The position numbers and the translations under genes are program-made. From positions 1,364,001 to 1,428,000 of the forward strand of contig NC_022664.1 in assembly GCF_000485905.1 (NCBI RefSeq): a stretch of 64,000 nucleotides of DNA, written 5' to 3'. This document shows positions 44,502-52,079 of this stretch, one piece after another. Source of the DNA: Spiribacter curvatus. GTDB lineage: Bacteria; Pseudomonadota; Gammaproteobacteria; Nitrococcales; Nitrococcaceae. Positions within the stretch are counted from its first letter, which is position 1; every line of letters starts with the position of its first letter. The notes under the pieces are model-generated. The model searched no databases. It saw nothing but the letters and a program-made list of their open reading frames with translations, and was not told where the DNA came from.

Positions 44502-44612
44502 CCGGGCACTCACAACGACAGTCCCGGAGCGTGACAAAGTCACTGTGTTTCCCTCCTGATCGCGGGAGGCTGGTCACGAGAAGGTCAGGCGAACCTTCCG
44601 TGAGGAGGACAC

Positions 44613-45946
44613 ATGACGAACGCTTATCCGACCCATCCTTCCCGCCGGCGTTTTCTCGCCGGTTCCGCCGTGGCGGCGGGCGCCGCGGCAACCGGTATCG
44701 GCGGTAGCGCGCTCGTCGCAAGCGGCGCTGCGAAGGCCGTATCAACCAACGCCCGGATCGTGATCGCCGGGGCCGGCGCGGCCGGTCTGTCGATTGCCAC
44801 ACGGCTCAACCGCCAGCTCGACGGCGCGCGGATCACACTCATCGACAGTCAGCAGGTCCACCTTTATCAGCCCGGACTGACACTGGTTGCCACGGGCGTT
44901 TGGGAAGCGGATCACGTCGAGGACCGAAACGCCCGCTACATGCCGGACAGTGCGGAATGGATCCAGGACGACGTCGTCGCCTTCCATCCGGACCGCAATC
45001 AGGTTGAGACCGCCGGGGGCGACCGGGTCGACTATGATTACCTGGTGGTCACAACGGGGCTGCAGCTGAACTTCGACGAGATTGAGGGAATGGATGCGGA
45101 CCTCATCGGCAGCAACGGGCTGGGTTGCGTTTACGACACGCCGGAGAACGCAGCGCGGACCTGGGACGCCGCCCGCGACTACATCCATAATGGCGGTGTG
45201 GGCTTTTCACCCGACCACCGGGACCCATCAAGTGTGCAGGAGCGCCGCTTAAGGTCACGATGCTCATCGAGGATGCGCTGCAGGACAGCGGCATGCGTGA
45301 TCGTGCCGAGATGCACTATCTGCCGCCGGGTGAGGGGCTTTTCTCCCAGCCGGACATTCACGAGTTCCTCACATCGTATTTCCCGGACAAGCGGAATGTG
45401 GCGATTGACTGGAACCACCCGCTCGCCGGCATCGATCCGGCCAATCGGCGGGCCACCTTCGCGACACCACAGGGATCACGGACGGTCGATTACGATTTCA
45501 TCCATGTGGTCCCACCGATGTCGGCACCGGACATGATCCGCAACGGTGATCTCGGCTGGCAGACGGGCGACTTCCAGGGCTGGCTCGAAGTGGATCAGTA
45601 CAGCATGCAGCATCGCCGCTACCCGAACGTGTTCGGCGCCGGTGACGTTGTCGGAACGCCAGTGGGCAAGACGGCCGCCAGCGTCAAGGCACAGGCCCCG
45701 GTGGTGGCGGATAATCTGGTCGCCGCCATCGACGATCGGGAATTCCCGATGGAGTGGACGGGTTATACGTCCTGCCCACTGATCACCGAGAAGGGTCAGG
45801 CGATGCTGGTCGAATTCGACTTCAGCCTCGAGATGACGCCCTCATTCGATTTCCTCAATCCGTTCGAGCCGCAGTGGGCCCCATGGTTTCTCAAGGAGCG
45901 GATGCTCCATGCGGCCTACAACGCGATGCTCCGCGGTCGGGTCTAA
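44613..45946 (+). pseudogene. Tat-exported SQR-type flavoprotein, frameshifted
   Basis: An FAD oxidoreductase of the sulfide:quinone oxidoreductase / flavocytochrome c sulfide dehydrogenase type. It begins with a Tat signal (SRRRFLAG then a hydrophobic stretch), then VIAGAGAAGLS (FAD) and HLYQPGLTLVATGVW. After base 45203 the frame breaks: adding one T to the T4 run (45204-45207) gives GGVGFFTRPPGPIKCAGAPL and runs to 45946, a protein of 444 residues with the catalytic Cys in PIKCAGAP and a second in YTSCPLIT. As given, the first frame stops at 45536. It is followed by a small membrane protein and a TDT anion channel. It is either a fresh pseudogene or a sequence error. Confidence 0.8.
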
Positions 45947-45957
45947 GGAGAAACGTC

Positions 45958-46305
45958 ATGGAATTCTCGATTTTTGGCATCCTGGCGGTGGTCCTGGAGC
46001 TTTTCCGGCCCATTCTGCTGCCGGTGGGACTCGTGATAGGGGTGGATCTTCTCCTGTTCGCAATGGTGGTGGGCCGGCACCGTCGACTGAATCTGGCGGC
46101 CGGCCTCAGAACGGCCGCGGGCATCGGTGCGCTGCTTGGTATTTCCGCGGCGCTCTACTTCCCCGCCTGGACCGGCGCCAATCTGGCACAGCTCCAGAGT
46201 ATCGTTGACTATCTGGCTATCGTTGCCGCCGGCGTCGGGATCGGATTCGCGTCCGCCTGTATCGTCTATCCGCCGATCCAGCTGCTCATGAAAAGGACCG
46301 CCTGA
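45958..46305 (+). CDS. Small membrane protein (DUF5368-like)
   Basis: A 115-residue protein with three hydrophobic segments (about 5-40, 55-75, 85-108) and few polar residues. It resembles small proteins that commonly follow SQR-type flavoprotein genes, but I do not know its function and the family name is a recollection. ATG 45958 has AAGGAG seven bases upstream. It lies 11 bases after the flavoprotein and 3 bases before the TDT channel, so the three form one operon. Confidence 0.7.
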   Translation: MEFSIFGILAVVLELFRPILLPVGLVIGVDLLLFAMVVGRHRRLNLAAGLRTAAGIGALLGISAALYFPAWTGANLAQLQSIVDYLAIVAAGVGIGFASACIVYPPIQLLMKRTA

Positions 46306-46308
46306 TCC

Positions 46309-47265
46309 ATGACAGAGTCGACCCGATTGCAGCACCTGCCCATCGCCCTTTTCGCCATGGTCATGGGCATTTCAGGGCTGACATTGCTGTGGCAGAAAGG
46401 GGCGATGGTGTTCGGCCTTCCAACGGCGATCGGCCAGGGTTTACTGGTCCTCGCCGGCGGGATGTTCGCCCTGCTGCTGATGGCCTACATCCTCAAGCTC
46501 GCGCGCTATCCCGCCGCCGTTCAGGCTGAGCTGAACCACCCCGTCAAGCTCAGCTTTTTCGCGACCATCAGTATCAGCCTGATCCTGCTGGGAACGGCAA
46601 CACGCCACATACTGCCCGATTTCTCGCTGAGTCTGTGGGCCATTGGCGTCGGCCTGCACCTGGCTCTAACACTGTTCATCGTCGATCGCTGGATGCATCA
46701 CGAGCACTTTCAGATCGTCCATATCAATCCGGCCTGGTTCATCCCGGCGGTCGGCAACATCCTGGTCCCGATCGCCGGGATGACGCATGGCTATGTCGCG
46801 GTGTCATGGTTTTTCTTCAGCGTCGGCCTGATCTTCTGGATGATCCTTCTGACGATCATCTTCTACCGGATCATCTTTCATGATCCGCTGCCGGGCCGAC
46901 TGCTGCCGACGCTGTTCATCCTCATCGCCCCGCCGGCAGTCGGATTCATCGCCTATGCCAGCATGGTGGGTGGTATGGATCCCTTCGCCCGGATCCTGTT
47001 CAACACTGGGCTGTTCATGACGCTGCTTCTGGCTACCCAGATCCGCCGATTCGCCGCGCTCGGTTTTTTCCTGTCCTTCTGGGCCTACTCCTTTCCGCTC
47101 GCGGCAATGACGATCGCGGCGATGGTCTATCACCAGCACACGGGTGCCGATTGGGCGCAGTGGCTGAGTGCAGTCCTGATCGCTGTCACGAGCGCGGTCA
47201 TCCTGTGGCTGTGCCTGCTCACTGTGCGGGCAGCGGGACGCGGACAGATATGCGTCCCTGAATAG
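46309..47265 (+). CDS. TDT/SLAC1 family anion channel or exporter
   Basis: A 318-residue inner membrane protein with about ten hydrophobic segments. IALFAMVMGISGLTLLWQKG at the start, HINPAWFIPAVGNILVP in the middle and the C-terminal FLSFWAYSFPLAAMTIA match the tellurite-resistance/dicarboxylate transporter (TehA, SLAC1, Ssu1) fold. Members pass small anions; yeast Ssu1 exports sulfite. Next to a sulfide-oxidising flavoprotein, sulfite or other sulfur anion export is a reasonable inference. Confidence 0.85.
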   Translation: MTESTRLQHLPIALFAMVMGISGLTLLWQKGAMVFGLPTAIGQGLLVLAGGMFALLLMAYILKLARYPAAVQAELNHPVKLSFFATISISLILLGTATRHILPDFSLSLWAIGVGLHLALTLFIVDRWMHHEHFQIVHINPAWFIPAVGNILVPIAGMTHGYVAVSWFFFSVGLIFWMILLTIIFYRIIFHDPLPGRLLPTLFILIAPPAVGFIAYASMVGGMDPFARILFNTGLFMTLLLATQIRRFAALGFFLSFWAYSFPLAAMTIAAMVYHQHTGADWAQWLSAVLIAVTSAVILWLCLLTVRAAGRGQICVPE

Positions 47266-47410
47266 TCGTTGGCAGAGCCCGGTTTGATTTGCTTGCGATC
47301 AATTCCGCTCGCGCTGACGCTTTCCCGAAGGATCCGCAGTCGGTAGGCTAACCGGTGAAGATTAAAACGCTTACAAAGCGATTTCCTATCCACCATCAAG
47401 GGGTGAATTC

Positions 47411-47749
47411 ATGACCGACAATAGTTTCCGTAACGACCGGCGCCGTCTCCTGCGGGGTGCGCTCATGGGCGCTGCCGCTGCACCGATTGGCTACATGGGC
47501 GTTCGCGGCTCCAACGCACTCGCCCAGGATATGCCCAAACTCGCCGAGGACGATCCGCAGGCGATCGCCCTGAACTACGTCCATGATGCGACCGAGAAGG
47601 ACGACATGCGCGAATCCGACGCGGTCTGCGCCAATTGCCGGCTCTACCTCGGTAGCCGTGATGATGAGTGGGGCGGTTGCACTGCATTCCCGGGTAAGGC
47701 CGTTAATACCAACGGCTGGTGCAGCGCCTGGGTGCGGGCGAGCAGCTAA
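47411..47749 (+). CDS. High-potential iron-sulfur protein (HiPIP)
   Basis: A 112-residue periplasmic electron carrier with one 4Fe-4S cluster. The four ligands are C73, C76, C90 and C104 (C-x2-C-x13-C-x13-C), in AVCANCRLY, GGC and NGWCSAW. A Tat signal (NDRRRLLRGALMG, cleaved near ALA) exports the folded protein. HiPIPs take electrons from cytochrome bc1 to terminal oxidases or reaction centres and are typical of purple bacteria and their halophilic relatives. It lies 145 bases after the anion channel gene; that gap holds nothing I recognise. A strong terminator follows. Confidence 0.95.
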   Translation: MTDNSFRNDRRRLLRGALMGAAAAPIGYMGVRGSNALAQDMPKLAEDDPQAIALNYVHDATEKDDMRESDAVCANCRLYLGSRDDEWGGCTAFPGKAVNTNGWCSAWVRASS

Positions 47750-47770
47750 GGCCGAATCACGTTCGAACGC

Positions 47771-47806
47771 AAGCCCCCGGTCTCGTCCTCCGAGCCGGGG
47801 GCTTTT
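47771..47806 (+). terminator. Rho-independent terminator after HiPIP
   Basis: A perfect ten-pair stem, AAGCCCCCGG (47771-47780) with CCGGGGGCTT (47795-47804), continued by CTCG/CGAG inside, and followed by T residues (TTTTATT overall from 47803). It lies 21 bases after the HiPIP stop and separates it from dsbG. Confidence 0.92.
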
Positions 47807-47856
47807 ATTAGGTCGATCGTCGGAACAACCCACGGACCCAACCCGAGGCACTCTCC

Positions 47857-48630
47857 ATGATCCGATCCCTGCTTTCCGCACTGGCTCTGCTGATGCCCGT
47901 CCTGGTCCTCGCCCAGGCAGACGACACCGCGCTTCCGGCACCGATCATGGCGCTGGAGGATCGGGGCGCCACCATTGGTGAGGCCTTCGAGGCGCCCGGC
48001 GGGCTGACCGGCTACACCGTCAGCTTCCAGGGTCAGACACTCGCCGCTTACGTGACCTCTGACCAGCAGCATGTACTCGTCGGGACACTGCTGGATGGTG
48101 ATGGCACCAACCTGTCCGAACCCGTCCTCTCCGCCGCCGCCAACGCCGCAAGGCCGGAAAGCGAGTGGGACGCGGTCGCGGATGCAGGCTGGATCGCCGA
48201 TGGCAGTCCCGATGCGGAACGCGTGATCTACTCGTTCACCGATCCCAACTGTCCCTATTGCAGTCGTTTCTACAAACAGAGCCGGGACTGGGTCGAGGCG
48301 GGCGACGTGCAGATCCGCCATGTGATGGTGGGGGTCCTCCGAGAGGACAGCCTGGGCAAGGCCGCGACGCTGCTGGCCGATGACGACCCGGCCGCCGCGC
48401 TGGCCGCACACGAAGCGGCGTTCGATGAAGGTGGCGTCACACCGGCTGATCCCATTCCTGAATCCGCGTCATCGACGGTGCAGTCGAATAACGAGCTCAT
48501 GAGCCGTCTCGGCATCCGCGGCACCCCGTCGGTCTACTACCGTGATGAAAACGGTGACATCCGACTGGCCCGCGGACTGCCCAGGGACGAACGCCTCACC
48601 GCCGTTATGGGTGGCCCGCGCCCCGAATGA
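47857..48630 (+). CDS. dsbG: Thiol:disulfide interchange protein, DsbG type
   Basis: A 257-residue periplasmic thioredoxin-fold protein. Residues 1-20 are a signal peptide. After a DsbC/G-like dimerisation region comes the thioredoxin domain with FTDPNCPYCSRF (C132, C135) and the cis-Pro loop RGTPSVYY. DsbG protects or isomerises thiols in exported proteins; the CPYC site and length favour DsbG over DsbC. dsbB is 5 kb away. It has its own transcription unit after the HiPIP terminator and abuts the convergent aminotransferase. Confidence 0.88.
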   Translation: MIRSLLSALALLMPVLVLAQADDTALPAPIMALEDRGATIGEAFEAPGGLTGYTVSFQGQTLAAYVTSDQQHVLVGTLLDGDGTNLSEPVLSAAANAARPESEWDAVADAGWIADGSPDAERVIYSFTDPNCPYCSRFYKQSRDWVEAGDVQIRHVMVGVLREDSLGKAATLLADDDPAAALAAHEAAFDEGGVTPADPIPESASSTVQSNNELMSRLGIRGTPSVYYRDENGDIRLARGLPRDERLTAVMGGPRPE

Positions 48631-49488
48631 TCAGTACTGCAGTCGACTGCGGCTGTGATCGATATAGTGCGCCCGGATCCGGCGTGTCGCCGGGCCGGGA
48701 TGGCCGTCGCCGATGGGCACGCCATCAATCGCTGTCACCGGAGTCACAAAGGCGGTGGCACTGGTAATGAAGGCCTCCCGGGCGCCCTGAGCCTCAGCCA
48801 CGGTGAAGGCCCGCTCAACGACCCCGGCACCGGTTTCCCGCGTGTAGTCGAGCACTGCGGCACGAGTGATGCCATGGAGAATGTCCTGCGATATCGGGCG
48901 AGTGACCAGGCTGCCATCGGCGGTAATGATGTGGGCATTGCTCGAGCTGCCCTCGGTGACGTGCCCCCCCTCCACCATCCAGACATCATGCGCACCCCGC
49001 TCGTCGGCGAGGGTCTTCATCATCGAGGGGTAGAGCAACTGCGTCGTTTTGATATCGCGCCGATGCCAGCGCTTGTCCGGCTGGGTAATGATCGACAGGC
49101 CGGACTCGGCTGCCGGTGTATCAAGCAGTGACTGGGCCTGCGTGAAAAGGATCACCGAGGGCTGAGCATTCGTTGGCTGGAGGAAGCTGCGGTCCGCCAC
49201 ACCGCGGCTGATCTGCAGATAGACCAGCCCCTCACGCAGGTCATTGCGGTGAATGAGCTCGCGGTGGATATCCAGCAACCCGGCCTCCTCCGGATCGAAG
49301 TCGATCCCCAGTTCCGCAAGGCTGCGGCGGAGTCGCCTTTGATGGGCATCAAAGTCGACGAGCCCACCGTCGATCACTGCGGTGACTTCATAGACGGCAT
49401 CGGCGAAGAGGACGCCGCGGTCGAAAATGGACAGACTGGCAGATGCCTCCGGCAGGAAACCGCCATTGACGTAGACGATACGTGACAT
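48631..49488 (-). CDS. D-amino acid aminotransferase (class IV PLP)
   Basis: A 285-residue fold-type IV aminotransferase. It starts MSRIVYVNGGFLPEASA with DRGVLFADAVYEV, has the PLP Lys in RRDIKTTQLL (K147) and the cofactor loop GGHVTEGSSSNAHII. The two-Arg and short N-terminal pattern fits D-alanine aminotransferases, which supply D-glutamate or D-alanine for cell wall; branched-chain or aminodeoxychorismate activity is possible. It ends at the dsbG stop, convergent, and begins 44 bases after the pilX-like stop. Confidence 0.85.
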   Translation of the reverse strand: MSRIVYVNGGFLPEASASLSIFDRGVLFADAVYEVTAVIDGGLVDFDAHQRRLRRSLAELGIDFDPEEAGLLDIHRELIHRNDLREGLVYLQISRGVADRSFLQPTNAQPSVILFTQAQSLLDTPAAESGLSIITQPDKRWHRRDIKTTQLLYPSMMKTLADERGAHDVWMVEGGHVTEGSSSNAHIITADGSLVTRPISQDILHGITRAAVLDYTRETGAGVVERAFTVAEAQGAREAFITSATAFVTPVTAIDGVPIGDGHPGPATRRIRAHYIDHSRSRLQY

Positions 49489-49532
49489 CCCTCGATTCCC
49501 CTTGCACTCGGCTCGACTCGATCATCAGGGTA

Positions 49533-50018
49533 TCACCGCAGCACCCGCCAGATGCGAACCGCCGAGCCGTCGATGATCCGTGCCTGCAGCACGACATCCG
49601 CGCCATCGCCGCTGTCATCGGCAAGCGCAGTGAGCCGGTAGCCACAGGCATGGCCACGACAGTCAGCCTGGTTGATCGAGCGGAGCCGCTCAACCAGGAC
49701 CTCGGGCGCGCGACTCAGCAGCGGGTGGTGGGGCGCACCACTCACCGCCCGCCCCTGCGCCCGGATCACCGACCGCCATGCCGCCCGCTGCGGCGCTGGC
49801 ACCGGATCCACCGGTGGCCGGGACCAGTCGCTTGCGCGGTCAGCCCCACGACGCAGGGCGAAAGCTGCGGCCTCGAACGTCCTGGCGCGGTCGATCGCAG
49901 CGGTGACAGAGCGGGCCTGGAGCATGCCCCGCTCCAGCGCCGACAGGGTGATCAACGCAACGATCACCACCACACCGAGGACTCCGATCAGAGCGATACC
50001 GCGCTCATCACCCCTCAC
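49533..50018 (-). CDS. pilX: Type IV pilus minor pilin, PilX-like
   Basis: A 161-residue protein with a short basic leader (MRGDERG) and an N-terminal hydrophobic helix IALIGVLGVVVIVALITLSAL, as in PilX, which lacks the usual Glu at position 5. The C-terminal part has a Cys pair (ADCRGHACGYRL). It should join the tip complex that primes type IV pilus assembly. It follows the pilW-like gene with a four-base overlap. The operon ends here; no pilY1 or pilE follows. Confidence 0.78.
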   Translation of the reverse strand: MRGDERGIALIGVLGVVVIVALITLSALERGMLQARSVTAAIDRARTFEAAAFALRRGADRASDWSRPPVDPVPAPQRAAWRSVIRAQGRAVSGAPHHPLLSRAPEVLVERLRSINQADCRGHACGYRLTALADDSGDGADVVLQARIIDGSAVRIWRVLR

Positions 50019-50887
50019 GGGCGGCCATTCCGCAGCGCAATGGTGGTCTGCACTGACCGACCGGCCGCGATTGGCGCATCCGGCGCGCTCAGCTCAAGCG
50101 CAACCTGCACGGCAACGACATCCAGACCGTCCAGGTCCGCTTCGCCACTGACGGTTCGATCGACGTAGCCATCGCCGTTGTCATCAATGCCCGCTTCGAT
50201 GCTGAGCGAGCGGACCCCGACCACCAATTCCTCACGATCACCCCCCCTCGACTGGCGACGCCGGAACAGGCTGCGACCCCCTCCATCACCCACCGAGGCA
50301 TCGACGAAAAAGGTCGTTCGTTCAGGCACGAATATCTCGATCGGATCGCCCATCGGCCAGTAACCCTCGGTCGGTCGTCGGTTGACCGCCGCAGGTCCAG
50401 GACCTCGATCGAGGGTGTCAGTGGCCGTATCCGCCTGCCGAAACAGCACGCAGCCACTGCCACGCGCGTTGACCGCGGCCACCGGCTGCCCCGCTTCCAC
50501 CCCATGAGCCCGATCGAGCGGCAGGTTTTCACCTCTGACGGGTGCTCCCACCAGACCGGCGTGCCCGAGGCTGCGCATCGTACGGATGGTGAGTCCATTG
50601 CCAGCGCTGATCACCGTTGCGATGGGGTCAACGCCGGACGCAACCAGATTGCGCCGGCGGTCGGGGTGACAGCCCGGATAACCGGCCTGCCGGAGTGTGC
50701 GCGCGATCAGTGCCAGCGCGGTCCCTGCGCCATCCAGTTGACGTGCGGTCGAACGATCCACTCGCTCGATCTGCCGGGCGGTCAGCAGTGACTCCCCGGC
50801 GGTCAGCAGGACGACCGCACCGAGACCCGTGGCAATCAGCAGCTCGACCAGCGTCAGCCCGCACTGGCGACGGTGGCCCGTGGTCAT
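50015..50887 (-). CDS. pilW: Type IV pilus minor pilin, PilW-like
   Basis: A 290-residue prepilin. The leader MTTGHRRQCG is followed by the class III cleavage site G|LTLVELLIATGLGAVVLLTAGE, with Glu at +5. The long C-terminal body, with LIARTLRQAGYPGC and a closing VQVALELS region, is typical of PilW. ATG 50887 overlaps the pilV-like stop (ATGA). An acidic DDNGDGYVDRT loop resembles a calcium-binding turn. Confidence 0.85.
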   Translation of the reverse strand: MTTGHRRQCGLTLVELLIATGLGAVVLLTAGESLLTARQIERVDRSTARQLDGAGTALALIARTLRQAGYPGCHPDRRRNLVASGVDPIATVISAGNGLTIRTMRSLGHAGLVGAPVRGENLPLDRAHGVEAGQPVAAVNARGSGCVLFRQADTATDTLDRGPGPAAVNRRPTEGYWPMGDPIEIFVPERTTFFVDASVGDGGGRSLFRRRQSRGGDREELVVGVRSLSIEAGIDDNGDGYVDRTVSGEADLDGLDVVAVQVALELSAPDAPIAAGRSVQTTIALRNGRP

Positions 50888-51276
50888 GGACGGAATACAT
50901 AGCGCAGCTGGGCAGCCTCGGCCTGACCCGGACGCCGCCAGGCAAGCGTGATGACACCGCGGCCCGCGCGGGTGCGGGGCCACTCAACGCTGGCCTCACC
51001 CTCGGGCAGCCGTTCGGCAACACGATCCCGCCATGCCGCTCGATGGACCGCCGGGAGACCGGACGGGCCGTAGGCCCGCACCTGTTCGGCAAGCGCCATC
51101 GCCAGCACGCGTGCATCCGTATGCCACTGCATCTGGCGCAGGTCGTTGCCGGCCCGGGTCTGGCCAAGGATAAGGCCCAGCAGCCCCATCCCGAGAATGG
51201 CGGAGGCGACCAGCACCTCAACCAGTGAGCTGCCGGCCTGACGGCTACTGACAGGCGTTGTTCTCGTCGCGTGCAT
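50884..51276 (-). CDS. pilV: Type IV pilus minor pilin, PilV-like
   Basis: A 130-residue prepilin. After a 14-residue leader, the cleavage motif is AG|SSLVEVLVASAILGMGLLGLI with the +5 Glu. The small body has QMQWHTDARVLAMALAEQVRA, seen in PilV proteins. It is the first gene of a three-gene minor pilin operon (pilV-pilW-pilX), with coupled starts. No FimT/FimU gene precedes it in the window. Confidence 0.85.
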   Translation of the reverse strand: MHATRTTPVSSRQAGSSLVEVLVASAILGMGLLGLILGQTRAGNDLRQMQWHTDARVLAMALAEQVRAYGPSGLPAVHRAAWRDRVAERLPEGEASVEWPRTRAGRGVITLAWRRPGQAEAAQLRYVFRP

Positions 51277-51351
51277 GGGCCCAACGTAGCAGGCCCCCGG
51301 TGGTGCCGGACGACCGCTGATCGGCCGTCCGATACCGTCAGGCGGTGACCG

Positions 51352-52068
51352 TCAGCCGCATTTACTGTCGCCACAGTTGAGGCAGGTCAGGCAGCCATCC
51401 ATGACCACCATGGCCTTGATGTGACACTTACCGCAGAGCTCAGCGCCCGCGGGATAGCCATCGTCATCCGTCGCGGCATCATTGGCCGGATTGCCTGCCT
51501 GGCCACGATCCATGGCCTCGGCCTTTTTCTGCTCGATATAGCGGCGCTGATGCTCATCCAGCCCCTCCGCTTCGATCATGCCGATGGAGCGCAGATGCTG
51601 CTCGAGCACCTCGCCGATCTCGGCGACCAGGGAGGGCATAAAGCGACCGCCCTTTTTGAAATAGCCGCCGCGCGGGTCAAAGACACTGCGCAGTTCCTCG
51701 ACCAGGAAGGTGCAGTCGCCACCCTTGCGGAACACCGCCGAGATGATCCGTGTCAGCGCCACGATCCACTGAAAATGGTCCATGTTCTTCGAGTTGATGA
51801 ACACCTCGAATGGTCGACGCAGCTCATGCTCCGTGCCCTCGTTGAGTATCAGGTCGTTCACGGTGACATAGAGCGCATGCTCGGAGAGCGGCGTCTTGAT
51901 CTTGTAGGTCTGCCCCTCGAGGCGCTCCGGTCGCTTCAACTCCTCGTGCATGTGCTCGATCGCAGCGGCCGCCGCCGGGGTATGGCCGGCGTCACTGGCG
52001 GGGGCGTCTTCCGCATCCGCCCGGGCGACTTCGTAGTCAACGATCTTGGTATCGATTTTCACTGCCAT
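51352..52068 (-). CDS. nrdJb: Split class II ribonucleotide reductase, C-terminal subunit (NrdJb)
   Basis: A 238-residue protein corresponding to the C-terminal part of B12-dependent ribonucleotide reductases. It contains the TSCPD-type domain (LYVTVNDLILNEGTEHELRR, then MDHFQWIVALTRIISAVFRKGGD) and a cysteine-rich tail with C212, C215, C226, C229, C232 and C237. The tail should hold zinc and the redox-active cysteines that re-reduce the active site of NrdJa. It starts 11 bases after nrdJa, so both are made together, as in Pseudomonas. Confidence 0.9.
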   Translation of the reverse strand: MAVKIDTKIVDYEVARADAEDAPASDAGHTPAAAAAIEHMHEELKRPERLEGQTYKIKTPLSEHALYVTVNDLILNEGTEHELRRPFEVFINSKNMDHFQWIVALTRIISAVFRKGGDCTFLVEELRSVFDPRGGYFKKGGRFMPSLVAEIGEVLEQHLRSIGMIEAEGLDEHQRRYIEQKKAEAMDRGQAGNPANDAATDDDGYPAGAELCGKCHIKAMVVMDGCLTCLNCGDSKCG

Positions 52069-52079
52069 GGCGTCTGTCC

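Noticed and set aside
51307-51331. Inverted repeat CGGACGACCG / CGGCCGTCCG between pilV and nrdJb, as a terminator
   Set aside because: One mismatch in the stem and no T run on either strand; not a convincing terminator.
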